Assembly: GCA_013396995.1 (NCBI GenBank)
Contig: VWZP01002845.1
Span: forward strand, 4,562,992 to 4,626,991
DNA: 64,000 nt
From: Dicaeum eximium
Lineage: Eukaryota > Chordata > Aves > Passeriformes > Dicaeidae
Direction: 5' to 3'
The translations under genes and the position numbers were made by a program. Numbering within the stretch: the stretch's first letter is position 1; each line of letters begins with the position of its first letter. Shown here one piece after another: positions 35,801 to 47,180 of the stretch. The notes under the pieces are model-generated. The model did no database searches and was not told the DNA's origin. It worked only from the letters and a program-made list of their open reading frames with translations.

Positions 35801-38800
35801 CCTCTGATTAAAATACCAGCAGGCCAAGAGTACTGGAGTAATAAGCATGACTCTTTCACTGAGAAAAGACCACTTATATGGAGTTTTTAAATTCGTGTTT
35901 CCTTTTCCTTAGGTTTCCTGTCCTTTGTCTGATGGTCCATATGCTTCCCACAGAGTTCCCAGTGGCCACAGCAATGGGACCTGAGATAAAATCCACAATC
36001 ACAATTTTCAAGTGTGACCTCTGGTCCTGGTTAGGTTTCTTTAACTTGCACCATGTGAAAGTTTCCTTCAGCTTCAGTTGAACGTCTGTGTTTCTTGTGC
36101 CACCAGGATTAGTGCCCCACCACTGAGCCAATGCTCTCCCCGTGCCTGTTTTTCTGTGCTAACCATGGATAGACACAGGATGGTTTACAGAAGAGGGACG
36201 ATGCTGCATGAGGTGAATTTCAGCTGAGGTTGCTCTATTTTCAGATGCTCAGGTTGAAGGGGGTCAAGGTGTTTGGGCTTTGTGACAGAGCTCAGCAACG
36301 AATCTGGTGCCATTAAAGTGTGAATTGAGCAATGATACTAATCATCCAGCCAGGCCCTCCTCCTGGTTACATCTGTAGGGTAAAATCTAGTTCTAATCTC
36401 TTCTGCTCAATGAGGCAATACAGATTTACAGCAGTGCAAGTCTTGCCCAAATGTGAAAATTTAAAGATGCAGTTGTTCCAGAAGAATTACACCTAAGCTG
36501 GTCCTTGACTGGTCCAAAACCAAATCCAAAGTGACATTCCTCCATGATATCGTGAAATGGATACTTTGGCTGAATGCAAGAAGGTGTCACCTTACTGAAT
36601 CTGGATCCCCAAACAGCAGATCCAGGATCCCACAAGCATTTTGGACTGCAGGGGTGACAGCAGAGCTCCTTTCTGTGACTTGCCGAGCATGTCTGGGGAA
36701 GGGGTCCTGTCTACTCCACCTTCATCTCCAGAAGACCCCATGCCATGAATCCAGTGATCAGGGATGGCCCTGGACTCACTTTGCACTAAGCAAAACCCTC
36801 CCAAGAGCTCCCACTGTGACAGGCACGGAGAAGTCTCACCCAATACCCTCTGAGTTTAGCACTGGGGATGAGACACAGATCTTACCTGTAAAAATTTTAA
36901 AAGAAGAAGTAAGTAAAGAAAACACAGCCACTGATTCTTTTTAACATCTTTTCCTCTTTTCCCATGAACTGGGATAATTTTCTAAAACAATAAGGTTTTC
37001 CCACCTCCATCTGATAATCTTTCTCTCAGACCAAGACACTTCTCACCTGCAATCATTGTTTGGTTTTCTTCTATCAATCAAACAAATCCCTGCAGTAAAA
37101 AAGGGAGGTTATTTTACCTCCTTCTCAGTAAATAAGGTTGTTGAAATGGATTTCCATTGGATGCACTGCACCAAGCACTGAGGTTAATTGCTTTTGTTGG
37201 CCCTTTAGCTTCCTCCCAGCAGGCTGGGTTACTGTTGTCAGAGACCTCCTGCTGAACCAGTCCAAGGCTGATCTGGTTCCTTGTGGGATATCAGGGGCAC
37301 AGCAGTGTAAGAGACTTGCCAGAAACCTAAATTGTGCCTCAACACTTCTCCCAAATGATCGCAACACACAAGGTATATTGAACTAAAATCGGGAGAAAAG
37401 GGCACAGACCTGGAGGTAAGCATGCCAATATTTACACCAAAATAAATAGTTGGAGTAACTTAACAGAGCTTGTCCAGGATCAGATGTAGAACAATTTGCT
37501 GACTAAATTTCCTGAGATATTCTCAGTCTCTGGTAACAGAGAGAAACAGATATTCTCCCGGGCTCCTCCTGGGAAAGCTCAGAGAAAGAATTAAAACAAT
37601 TATTATCTCATCCTCTGCACCTGCTGTCTATAGAAAGATGTTTTCAAGTAGGTGGTGTTCCTTTGACCACTGGTGTGAGAAGTGCTGCTGAAGACCAATC
37701 AGCACTATGCTGTCTATAAGAAGTGTGATTTTCTATTAGTAAAAGCCTCTTTGCCTTCTGAAATCATGGAGTCAACATGTCGCCTTCTTTCCTGTCACCT
37801 ATCTCATCAGTAACAGACATAAAGCTGGCTAAAAACCCCCATTTTTACATATTTTTGGGAGATATCTAGGGAAATGCTTTGGAAATAAGGCAAGCTCTAT
37901 TTGCTTGTCCTGGAAAGATAAATATTTTAGGGTTTGTGGTTCTGGTTGTCAGCACCTCACCTGAAAGAGTGCCCAGAGGCCCATTTGCCAATAATAATGA
38001 TCAAGTTACAGCATTATGAGGCCCAACCCATGAGAAAACCAAGCAAGGAAGTCAATATTGTTCGGCACCTCTCTGCATATCCATGCAGCTCAGGCAGTGC
38101 ACAAACACTGCTGCTGGTTACAAGAGCAAAGTGCCCCACAAAGGACCAGCACCTGGAGAACCAGTTGACCAAGGAAATGGAGGTTGCTTTAAGAAGAAAC
38201 TTGGTGTTTGTGGTGTACCCATTTGAAAGTCAACAGGGGCTGTCACTGCCCGCTGCAAATTCCTGAGAGGGTAGGGAAGGCTACTTAAGGTAAATTCTGG
38301 CATCAGAAAAGAAAAAAAAATTATAACCTGTCTCCACAACAGCTCAGGTCAGAAGGGAATATCTCTCACCACTGAAGTGATGTCTTGTGAAGTCCCTGAG
38401 CTGCCCAGGGCAGCTGTGGAGGCTGGAAACCCTTTGGTGAGCTGCAGCCCAGAACTGTTTGTGTGCAGCAGTCACTGGCGGGCAGGGACTGGAGGGTTAT
38501 CCCAGCAGTGCTTCCTTCAAAAAGGGAACTGTGGAGCAGAGCAGAGCAGAGCAGAGCAATATCTGCTTACTGCACTGAACAACCAGTTATTGGGCTGGCA
38601 CTCTGCAGGGATCCCCAGGATAAGCTGCTGGCTGAAACCACATCCTGGACACTGATGATGCCTGCAATGTCCATCAGACAATAACATCAATTGATCTCCT
38701 TTCACAGAGGGGAAGAAACCCAGAAGAATTAGGCCTGAGAATTTCACTCTCTACACTAAGAAGAAATGAGTCTCATGGGTGAAAATAATGTAGCACAGCC

Positions 38801-39846
38801 AGGGCTGGGCAGTCAACAACACTGGAAGCCATGCTGGTCTCATTAACAAGGAGGAGCAAGTGGGGACAAAGCCTGGAAGAAGCAGCTACCAGAGACATTG
38901 CATCTGAGAAACCCTAGTGAGCCATGCAGCCCCTGAAGTTGTCGAGGGTGTGAGTAGAGAAATGGCAGCAGGGATGCAGCAAGAACCCAGAGACCTCAAA
39001 GACCAGCCTGAAGCCCTGGCTGGGGCTGGTGGCCACCTCCAGGCCAGCAGACTCCCAGGGAGAGGAGTTTCCTGTCCACTCATAAGATTTTTCCTCCAAC
39101 TTTCCTCAATTTAAATCTGGTTTTATATTGACAACTGGTATGAAGGTCTGGTAGCCCGCTCACCCTGGCCCTAGGATTTCTGGTGCCCCATATACAGCTG
39201 TTGGAGGAGATTGCAGTGACCCCAGTTATTCCCTGCTTATCAGCAGCAAGAATGGCATGTCCATGTCAATTCAGCTGTATCCATCTCTGCTGATAATTTT
39301 TGTCTCTCTAGGAATGAAAATATTCATTTTTCCTTCCCACCAATGAAGGGTTTCTGAGAGCTGGGATAGCATCACTGAATTCCACTGTGTTATTGCTGGC
39401 TTAGAAAGAAAAAACTCCCAAAGAGGTTGGCCATGCCAGGTTTTCCACACCTTCCACCTGGCTTGCATGACAGGAGTTGCTTGGTTTTTGACTGTATGTC
39501 AGGGCTGGGGTTTGCTCTGACCTTTGAGGGCTGCTCTAGCCTCGGAGCATGGCAGCAGCTGCAGGGAGATGGGCAGGTCTGCTGGGAGAGAGCCTGACAG
39601 AGCTGCAGGAGCTCATCTGCTGGAGCCCACCAGGCTCTGCCCAGCTGGAAAGAGCCTCCAAGTCTTGGGACAGCCAGTGTCTCCTCCAAGCACAATGTGC
39701 TGCACCCCAGGGCCTGAGCTAGGCTGGGTAACACCTTTTACAGTGTGCCAGCGGAATATGGTTCCTCTGTTCATGAAGTGGTATAGGACACATTATTTAC
39801 ATGCACAATGATTATGTACCACTGGATATGTTTATTTATAAACTGA
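32866..39846. other. Unannotated sequence
   Basis: I recognise no gene or named mobile element across these 7 kb. GC-richer patches (32.9-33.5 kb, 35.4-35.8 kb) alternate with AT-rich ones (34.1-35.0 kb, 37.4-38.0 kb). Open frames reach only 137 codons and overlap. A donor-like GAG|GTAAGC at about 37413 has in-frame stops upstream. Only the GAGCA microsatellite is listed separately. Confidence 0.4.
38534..38558. repeat. (GAGCA)5 microsatellite
   Basis: Five perfect head-to-tail copies of the pentamer GAGCA. A locus of this kind could be length-polymorphic between individuals. Confidence 0.9.
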
Positions 39847-40884
39847 TGTATTGGGTTTTCATGGCTACAGAGAAGGGCTACAGGGCTTCTCTGAGCAGAT
39901 GCCCCATGTCTAACAGAGTCAATGACAGCCGGCTCTAAGACAGACCTGAGCCTGAGCCAAGCCTGCCGGGAAGAGTGGTAATGCCTCTGGGATAACAGGT
40001 CAAAGAAGAGGTGACAAAACTGCAGCCAGACAGGAGTGAGAACATTTGAGAGGAACAACCCTGCAGACACCAAGGTCAATAAAGAAGGAGGGGGAGGAGG
40101 TGCTCTGGGTGCTGGGGCAGAGATTCTCCTGCAGCCCATGGCACTCCCTGGGGGCTCACATATCCATCTGCAACCCACAGAGGACCCCAAACCACAGCAG
40201 GTGGAAGCCCACAGGAAGCTGTGACCCTGTGGAAAGCCCATGCTGGAGCAGGTTCCCAGCAGGACCTGTGGCCCCATGGAGAGAGGAGCTCACACTGGAG
40301 CAGGTTTTTTGGCAGGAGCTGTGACCCCACTGGGGACCCACACTGGAGCAGCCTGTTCCTGAAGGATTGAACCCATGCTGGAGCAGTTTACGAAGAATTG
40401 CAGCTTGTGGGAAGGATGTTGAAGAATTTTATGGAGGACTGTCTCCTTTGGGAGTGACCCCAAGCTGGAGCAGGGAAGGAGTGTAAGCATTCCTCCCTCT
40501 CCCTGAGGAGGAAGGAGTGGCAGAAACCAGGTATGATGAACTGAGCACTGCCCCTATTCCCTGCCCCTCTGTGTTGCTGGGGGAAGGAGGTAAAGAATTC
40601 AGGAGTGAAGTTGAGCCTAGGAAGCAGCAATGTGGGGGGGGGGGGGGGGTTTTTAAGATTCGGATTTATTTCTCATGATCCTATTTTGATTTTATTGGTA
40701 ATAAATTTAACTGATTTCCCCAAGTCAAGCCTGTTTTGCCCACGATTACTGAGTGATCTCGCCCTGCCCTTACCTCAACCCACAAGCTCTTCATTACATT
40801 TTCTCTTCCCTGCCCAGCTGAGGAGGGAAATGACAGAATGGCTTTGGTGGACACCTGGCATCCAGCCAGGGTCAACCCACCACA
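39847..40884 (-). mobile_element. Solo ERVL-type endogenous retrovirus LTR (antisense)
   Basis: About 1,038 bases match the layout of a common avian ERVL-class LTR in reverse complement. The left end is TGTATTGGGTTTTCATGG and the right end GGGTCAACCCACCACA, so the LTR has TG...CA termini on its own strand. Internal landmarks are ACACCAAGGTCAATAAAGAA, several copies of a CTGGAGCAG phrase (each a decayed repeat module), GGAGGACTGTCTCCTTTGGG, a G16 run and a block near 40690-40880 that matches the family's start. AATAAA on the LTR strand lies at 40665-40670. No internal gag, pol or env sequence flanks either end, so this is a solo LTR left by recombination. The 5-base flanks (ACTGA and ACCAA) are not a clean target-site duplication, either through decay or because the ends are a few bases off. 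Old and non-autonomous. Confidence 0.88.
40634..40649. repeat. G16 homopolymer within the LTR
   Basis: Sixteen consecutive G residues interrupt the LTR at a place where related copies usually carry a variable G/C-rich run. The tract can form a G-quadruplex and is error-prone in sequencing, so its length should be treated as uncertain. Confidence 0.85.
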
Positions 40885-43114
40885 ACCAAATAAAATACTG
40901 TGTTTTCTTTTAAATGAACTCAGAACTGTTCAGAAAATGGGTGAGATGAGGCAGCTAATAAGCACATTAATCAAAAGGGAGCAAGAGTCCTTCCATTCAT
41001 TTATACAAACTAAGAGGAGGATGACAAAGGAGAAAATAACTGATAAAACACTGGGGAATTAAATTAATTTATACTAAATAATAACTGAGATCTGACTTTT
41101 TTTTCAACAATCAGCTTACCTCTAGCAAAGAAACGTGGCCTGGCTTCCAAGATATGATGAAGTAGATCATCAGGATTTGAGGGATTCAGTTTTCTGGAGC
41201 TCCTGAATCCGGAGTCAGATTTTTCAGGTACTTTACAGAAAGAGCTGTACAAAACAAAACATTTCAAGCAGAGTGAGGTTATAAGGGGCTTGGCTTGCTC
41301 AGTCAGGGCTGACAGACATTGTGAAAGACCTCACCACCAGTTTATTATCAGTGGGATTGCAGCAGTCCAAGGCACCGTGTCAAATGCATGGGGACAGCCT
41401 GGAGGTTTTAAAATCTGAGCAGACCAACAGAGAGCACAGAGGTGAAGAGACTTGCCCAGGGTCAGAGTGCAGGCTTGAAGGGCAATTAGCTCAGATCCCC
41501 TTGGCACTGTATGTTCTCATTGCATGTACAGTTAGGCAGGACTGCCTTAGGGCTCTCACCTATTGTGTGCATTTTTGGCCTGGTTGCTGCAGACTTCAGC
41601 TTTGCTTTCTACCAGCACCGCGCTTCCCTCTGGTACCCGAGCGGGAGGTTCTTCCTTTCACTTCTTCTTTCCCCAGCTGCACACAGCCTTGGGGCAAACA
41701 GCCAAGAGTGGCAAGTTCTTCTTTGCAGCTTCCTCAGCTGAGTTAGGCAAGAAATTAGATGGCTCATGGCCCCTCTCCTGTCCCCATTTTCTATCTTATG
41801 ACTTTATGCAGGGTATCTTTCAATCAGAATTAGCAGCCAACGTAGCGGGCTGACTGCTGGCCAAACACCATACTGATAGTGATCTCTGGAGCAGCTGCCC
41901 TGCCATCCCAGCTCCAATGCTGCATGTGTGGTGCTGGAGCAGCCTGACCACACTCCAGTCCTCAACACAGCTCTTTGCAGAAGTCACAGCTGAGATGCTG
42001 CTGTTTCACAGAAAGCTTAAGTGGTTGTCTTCACTGGGTGTCTGAGCCACAGCCTGCCTGCCCTGGAAGAAGCTGTCACCACCTGACACACTCCCTCTCA
42101 CTTTTCTGAGCAGCTATCCCAGCTGCCAGGTGGGAGCCTGTTGTCATTAATCACAGCCATACCAATGAGAAAGGGCAGTAAGAAATGGTTTGAGGGTATT
42201 TTAAATCAGAAACCATTTTTTTATGCTTCCTCTTGAGATCAGCTGGTCTCTGCCCAGGCATGAAAACATTGCTTTTCTCTTCCCTTTCCTCTGTGCCACC
42301 ATGATCCTGGGATGATGCTGGCAAGGGCAGAACCAGGCGTTCAGCTCCCAGGAGCTCAGAATACTTAAGCTGTCTCAATGGCATTGTGGAAAGCAGCAGG
42401 CTGGAGGTCAGGGGCACGCACTGCCCTGCTGTGAGGGTTCAGGCAGCCAGCACAGCCCGTGGGAGCCCCTTGGGGGTTGCCTGCCCTCTGTCCTGTGCTG
42501 GAGTCTCGTGCTCCAGATCCCCCACTGTTCCATTTTCAACCCAGCAGAAGAACGTGGTGGCACTGTGGCCATTGGCTGCCCCCCTGGCTCTGCCACCCCA
42601 TTCTTTCCTTCCCTCTCACTCAGCTCTGTGGTGTTCAGCCCAAAGCCCTCCTTCACAGTGAAGGTCTCTTCTGAGAAGTCTGGAAGAATGACCCAGGATT
42701 GTTTTCAGCTTCCACCACAGATGACAGCCCCTGGATAGCTGTCTCAAGAGTTCCTAGTCTTGGCTGGGGGCTGGCAACTTGGCTACAGAAGATTTTGTGT
42801 ATGCACTTTACCATCCAACCTTTCTTTCAGACCTATTTGATCTGAAGAAGAAGCTGCAACTTGAGCTGTGCTCGAGTGTGCCTTGCCCCACAGCTACAGC
42901 TCACAGTGCACTGCACAGGCTTTGGGAAGGCTCTATGAGCCAAAGCATTGCAAACTGAATAGGGTCAAATCTTCCTTAGCTTTGCAATTATTGTATTTGC
43001 CTCTCCAAGCTTCTCTCTTACACTTACTTACAGTTTTTAGCAACACACTCTGGTCAAAACATTTGGGCAAGAGGCACAACCAAGCCCTCCCAGGGCAAGA
43101 TGAGAGGTGAAGCC
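40885..43114. other. Mostly unannotated sequence
   Basis: Apart from the MIR-like fossil at 41435 nothing is recognised. The flank right of the LTR shows no retroviral internal sequence. Open frames reach 141 codons and overlap on both strands. Confidence 0.4.
41435..41505 (-). mobile_element. MIR/CORE-SINE-like fossil (antisense)
   Basis: The plus strand reads CACAGAGGTGAAGAGACTTG followed by CCCAGGGTCAGAGTGCAGGC. This parallels the reverse complement of the MIR core, where GAGGTTAAGTGACTTGCCCA and AGGTCACACAGC are typical. MIRs are ancient SINEs shared by amniotes, so decay is expected. Short and diverged; could be a chance similarity. Confidence 0.5.
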
Positions 43115-43165
43115 TTTCAGTCCCAGCTCTGACCCTATGTGTGTGTTTGGGCAAATCATGCACAG
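43115..43165 (+). mobile_element. MIR/CORE-SINE-like fossil (sense)
   Basis: TTTCAGTCCCAGCTCTGACC is followed by TGTGTGTGTTTGGGCAAATC. This matches the order of the MIR core, in which TCCCAGCTCTGCCAC precedes GTGTGACCTTGGGCAA. It is only about 50 bases and has lost the segment between. Moderately supported. Confidence 0.45.
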
Positions 43166-43996
43166 GCACATGAACTCCTAGGCAGCATGGGCTGCCTCTG
43201 GCCAAAATGATCTGGTGGCCAGAGAGTACCTTGTATGGTTCCTGTGGTCCCTGGGGGATTGGAGGAGGTGTGCCCACGGGACAGGAAGGCCCCTGGCACA
43301 GACATGCTGCCCACCTTCCCTTCCAGCACAGCAGACATACAGCAATAAGCTTTACAGCTCGTGTGAACATCTCAGAGACGTTCTTGCCTGGTTGGACATG
43401 TTTTGTAAGGTCAGGAAAGGGCCCTTATGGCTGTTGAAATTGCTTCCCTCTGCTGAGACAGCCAGACACAGGAGCAGGGAGGAGCGTGAGTGGGCAGCAG
43501 ACCTGGCGGGGCAGGAGGTTCATAACTTCCAGTCCCTGCTTCCGGGCTTGTCCCTGAGTTTCTCTTTGTATCATTCCTCGTGAGCTCCTGCATTACGACA
43601 GGGGACCTCAGCTGCTGTTACTGATGCAAAGCCATATGTTACGGGCTCACAGAGGGGGAAATTTGGGATACATCAGCACAGTGTCTGTGGAACTGCCTGA
43701 GCAGAAAGAGCATTCCCCTGCCCAGCATCCCCCCTTTCCCAGCAAACCCAGACACGCGGTGTTACCCTCTTACACCCTGTGACAGCACGTGTACAGACCT
43801 CTGCTTGCCAAGGGGTTACTCATTCCCGTGGGGATCACCTGGGACACAAACGGCTGAGCATCCCACTTCGCAGCCTCGCACCGGGACACCCACCCTGTGC
43901 CACGGCTGAGCACCCCGGTTTTAAAAATCATCACAGTGACACCAAAGGCTATGCAGTACAAGCTGCAGGGACGCGAGGGGACCCGGCTTTCTGTCG

Positions 43997-44009
43997 CCAG
44001 CAGATGGCA
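43997..44009 (+). promoter_or_regulatory. Candidate CTCF core motif
   Basis: CCAGCAGATGGCA fits the CTCF core CCASYAGRKGGC at all twelve positions. It sits in a small CpG-enriched patch. Motif evidence only. Confidence 0.4.
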
Positions 44010-44085
44010 TCGCCACTCTCAACGCGCTGGACAGGGAAACCAAGAAAAACGTCTGCTTTTCTATTTCTTTTTCTTCTTCATCTTT

Positions 44086-44086
44086 N
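44086..44086. other. Isolated N
   Basis: A single unknown base lies between a pyrimidine-rich run (ending TTCATCTTT) and a G-rich run (GGGTGGG). Unlike the N at 30775, the flanking sequences are not duplicated, so this is simply a low-quality base or a very small gap. Confidence 0.9.
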
Positions 44087-45054
44087 GGGTGGGCTCAGAG
44101 CTGCAAAGCACTTGATGGGTGAATTTACAAAATACATTTATAAATACTGATTTTCTCTAAAGACCTGTTCTTGCAAAACCTAATGAAGGAATGCTGTCCT
44201 GTTTATTCCCAGGAAATAAATGGTTGGATTTGTAATATGCCAAGCATCCTTACATCCTCCTGACCTGAGGAGCTGAGGGTACTGAGTGCCTTGTGTCAGA
44301 CTCCAAGAGGATCCAGGAACCCATCTCTTAGGCAGCGTCTCTGAGTGCCAGTGACAGAGAGGCATGCTGGATGCTGATCCCAGCCTGCTTGCCTGCCAGC
44401 TCCTACATTTCAGCCTGCAAAGCACTGCCCAGGGAAGACGGGCTGTGCCTCCAAAAGCTGAGTCAGTGAGTCAGCAAAATAAGGCTGACTAAGCACTTCC
44501 CCATCTGATGCTGGACATCAACCACAAAGCATGAATGACTTTGCATTTATTAGGCAGAATTACTGAAGTGGCTACAAGCTAGAACCCTTAAAATAACCAA
44601 TTGCTCTCTTTCAAAAGCAACATCCTTACTAAGCTCAGGTGATAAAGATTTCAATTCCTCCCTTCCCACAGTGAGGCAGATTTGTCTGGGAGGAGCATAA
44701 GCCAATATATCCTGTCATCTCCACTTACATGCTGCTCCTACCATGTCAAAGGGTAAAGCATGTAATGTTTTGCATGTACCATTAATGATTAACTGTTTTC
44801 TGTAGAGGAACTAGTTTTTCTCTTGGCTTTTAAAAAAATAGATCCTGAAAGATGAAATGGAAAGCCATCCTTGGGTTGGTTCCAGTGGGTATTTATTATC
44901 ATGGCATTGATGGTACGGAAGATTAGAAGGCATTTGGAATCTCACAGGGTTTTTTGGGGGTTTTTTTTTATGCTCTGTTCCTGGTAGGTTTGAAAATTGT
45001 TAGAAAAGCATGTGAGATAAAAACAGGCTTGTGGCTGGGGCACATAATTTCCTG

Positions 45055-45095
45055 GTCTGGTTGCCAGCTCTGTGACCTTGAATGGGTCACTAGGA
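45055..45095 (+). mobile_element. Possible MIR core fragment (sense)
   Basis: GCCAGCTCTGTGACCTTGAA followed by TGGGTCACT resembles the MIR core, which typically reads CAGCTGTGTGACCTTGGGCA and then AGTCACT. About 30 bases align by eye, with nothing convincing outside. Confidence 0.35.
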
Positions 45096-45630
45096 GGGCA
45101 AAGCACTTCTGTTTTAGGGTTTTAAAAGTTCAAGTCTAACTCCCAGAGACAGAAAACCTAAGCCAGGATCATCCCCTGAGCTCTGGGGCCAGGCCTTACA
45201 AGTACCACAGGTTCTCCCTACAAGTGATTGAGGGTGAATCATCCTACATATCTTGGGATGAGATGAAGTGCTTTTTGGGAGAACCTACTAAAAAGAACAT
45301 TTTTAAAAAAGAGGTTCTCAACTTGGCTTAGCTGTTTAATTTTGAGATGGCTGAAGGACATTAGGATGAGTCCTTATCCTCCTCAGGACTTTGCCTTGCA
45401 GCTGCACTGGCTGGTAGACATGTACCTCACCTGGCTGAAGTCAGAGAGCTCACTGGTGACTCCCATCTTCATGGGATGTTCCCCAGCACATTTCCCAGCA
45501 GCCCCTGAGCTTGCTGTGCTGGGGCTGAGGGGGCCCTGCAGGAGACTGGCTGCTGCACACTGCTCTGCCATGGCCATGGAACCCCCTCCCATGGACATCA
45601 AAAGGACCACAGAAACAACCACCTTCCAAG

Positions 45631-45795
45631 AGAATCATAGAATAGTTTGGGCTGGAAGTGACCTTTAAAGGCCATGTAGTCCAAACCCCCCTGCAATGAG
45701 CAGGGACATCTTCAACTAGATCAGGTTGCTCAGAGCTCCATCCAACCTGACCTTGAATGTTTCCAGGGATGGGACATCTATCACCTCTCTGGCAA
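45631..45795 (-). mobile_element. CR1 LINE 3' fragment (antisense)
   Basis: It begins GAATCATAGAATAGTTTGGG, then CTGGAAGTGACCTTTAAAGG, GTAGTCCAAACCCCCCTGCA, GATCAGGTTGCTCAGAGC and CATCCAACCTGACCTTGAAT, ending near ATCACCTCTCTGGCAA. This is the reverse complement of a CR1 tail with its intact 3' end at the left. The 165-base, 5'-truncated copy is among the better preserved CR1 ends in the window. Confidence 0.92.
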
Positions 45796-47039
45796 GAGGT
45801 CCCACCTCTCTAGAGCTCAGCTTTCACATAAGTATCCCCTGATGATAAAGGAAAATAAAAATAGTTATGACCAAATTATTCTTTTAAAGACACTCTCTGG
45901 TCATTGGGAGAGAAATGGAAGCATGAATAGAGAGTCACAGATCACTCAGTTGCTGTGCACAGAGACTATATTGATGGACATGTTAAAAATATCTGTATGG
46001 CTGTAAGCCAGAAACCATTTTGTGTCTAAAATGGGATTTAATTTCCTTTTCCTCTCTTTTTTTTTTTTTTTCTTCAGTTCCAATTTTTCTGAAGGACCCA
46101 TGATTCACTATGTCGAAGCTTCAAACTTTGTTGTGAGTGAGGGAAGGTTTTTTATCTGCTAAGAAGCTCACAACAACATTTTAAATGGTGTGAGACACAC
46201 AGACTTGCAGGTAAATCCTGGTTCACTGCTGCAGAGCTCACTGCTCTGGTGAGCAGAAAGCTCAACACATGGCCTCTCCCTCCAGCTCTGCAGGGAGCTG
46301 GTCTGTCCTGAGGAAGAACAAAGGGTTAACATATCATACCAGAATAAGACAGGAACTTCTGGGAATTACCTGCTGTGACTTTCCCTTGAAAATAGGGTCT
46401 TAGATTGGATTTTCCAAGTTGTTAAGCACCATCATAGCCATCCACTGCATCCTCTCATATTTTCCAAAGTGTCTTTGGAACTGGCTGCAATTTGGCACCA
46501 AAATGGCACCAGGCTCATGGACTCCACAGAAGAGTGTAAGAATCCCACTCCCTGCTCTGCCAGCTATGCCCTTGCCAGCCCAGCCCAGGAGGTGGCTTGC
46601 TTTTGCTGCTGCAGGAGGCTGCTGCTGACTCAGATTTGTGGAGCTGCATTTGTGCTGCTCAGAAATCATTCAGAAGGCTGATTTCAGTGACAGGTACACA
46701 GTAATACGCACGGATCTGCTTGGGAGTAAATGTGCTAAATAATTGATACATGCTGGGTACAGCACTACAGCATAATCTATGCTGCATGCAACAAGAGCGT
46801 CATGAAAGCAGCAGAGGAATATAAGGATCTTTTGCCCAGGAGCTGCAAATATTTAAAATCATCATCCAGGGAGTTAAACCTTCCCTTCAAAGCTGCCAGA
46901 TTTATTTCAGCATATAAACAGAATGTATTCCTCAAAATGGATATAACAATCAGAAAGCTTTTATCAAAGGTCCCCAATTAGTTTTTTGCAAGATTTCAAG
47001 ACATTGTGTGCAGAAAGCAGGTAGGTTTTCTCTGGCATA
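45796..47039. other. Unannotated sequence
   Basis: No gene was recognised. It contains the T15 tract. The stretch 46.69-46.99 kb has long AT-rich runs with homeodomain-like motifs and no repeat signature, and could be a conserved non-coding element. Confidence 0.35.
46057..46071. repeat. Poly(T) tract, T15
   Basis: Fifteen T residues are followed by CTTCAG, which mimics a strong plus-strand splice acceptor (polypyrimidine tract plus CAG). No coding frame follows it. Confidence 0.9.
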
Positions 47040-47180
47040 ATGGTGGTCCTTTGTGAGACACGACAACTAACTCCCTAATTAATCTTCAAAATGTCAGAGC
47101 CTGCTGGAAGTAATTGGGCCTGACAGTTCAAGGGCTAATTAACTTTAAACCTTGAATTTTCTCTTGCTTCCTTCACAGTT
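47040..47180. promoter_or_regulatory. Candidate conserved non-coding element
   Basis: The block carries CCTAATTAATC, GGAAGTAATTGGGCC, GGGCTAATTAAC and TTAAACCTTGAATTTT, that is, several homeodomain-type TAATTA/TAATTG cores. It has no repeat signature or coding frame. The density of such cores is typical of vertebrate developmental enhancers. Conservation cannot be tested here, so this is a pattern-based guess. Confidence 0.25.

Larger units (their letters stand above)
43166..45054. other. Unannotated sequence
   Basis: The stretch 43.74-44.05 kb is somewhat CpG-enriched and contains the CTCF-like motif. 44.5-44.8 kb is AT-rich with clustered short motifs and looks like a possible conserved non-coding element. 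No coding exon was recognised. An isolated N occurs at 44086. Confidence 0.35.

Noticed and set aside
44086..44086. Second false duplication around this N
   Set aside because: Flanking sequences on the two sides are unrelated, so this is just an ambiguous base.
46057..46080. T15 followed by CTTCAG as a splice acceptor
   Set aside because: The pattern is strong, but no open coding frame or donor follows. Homopolymer T runs before a CAG are common by chance.
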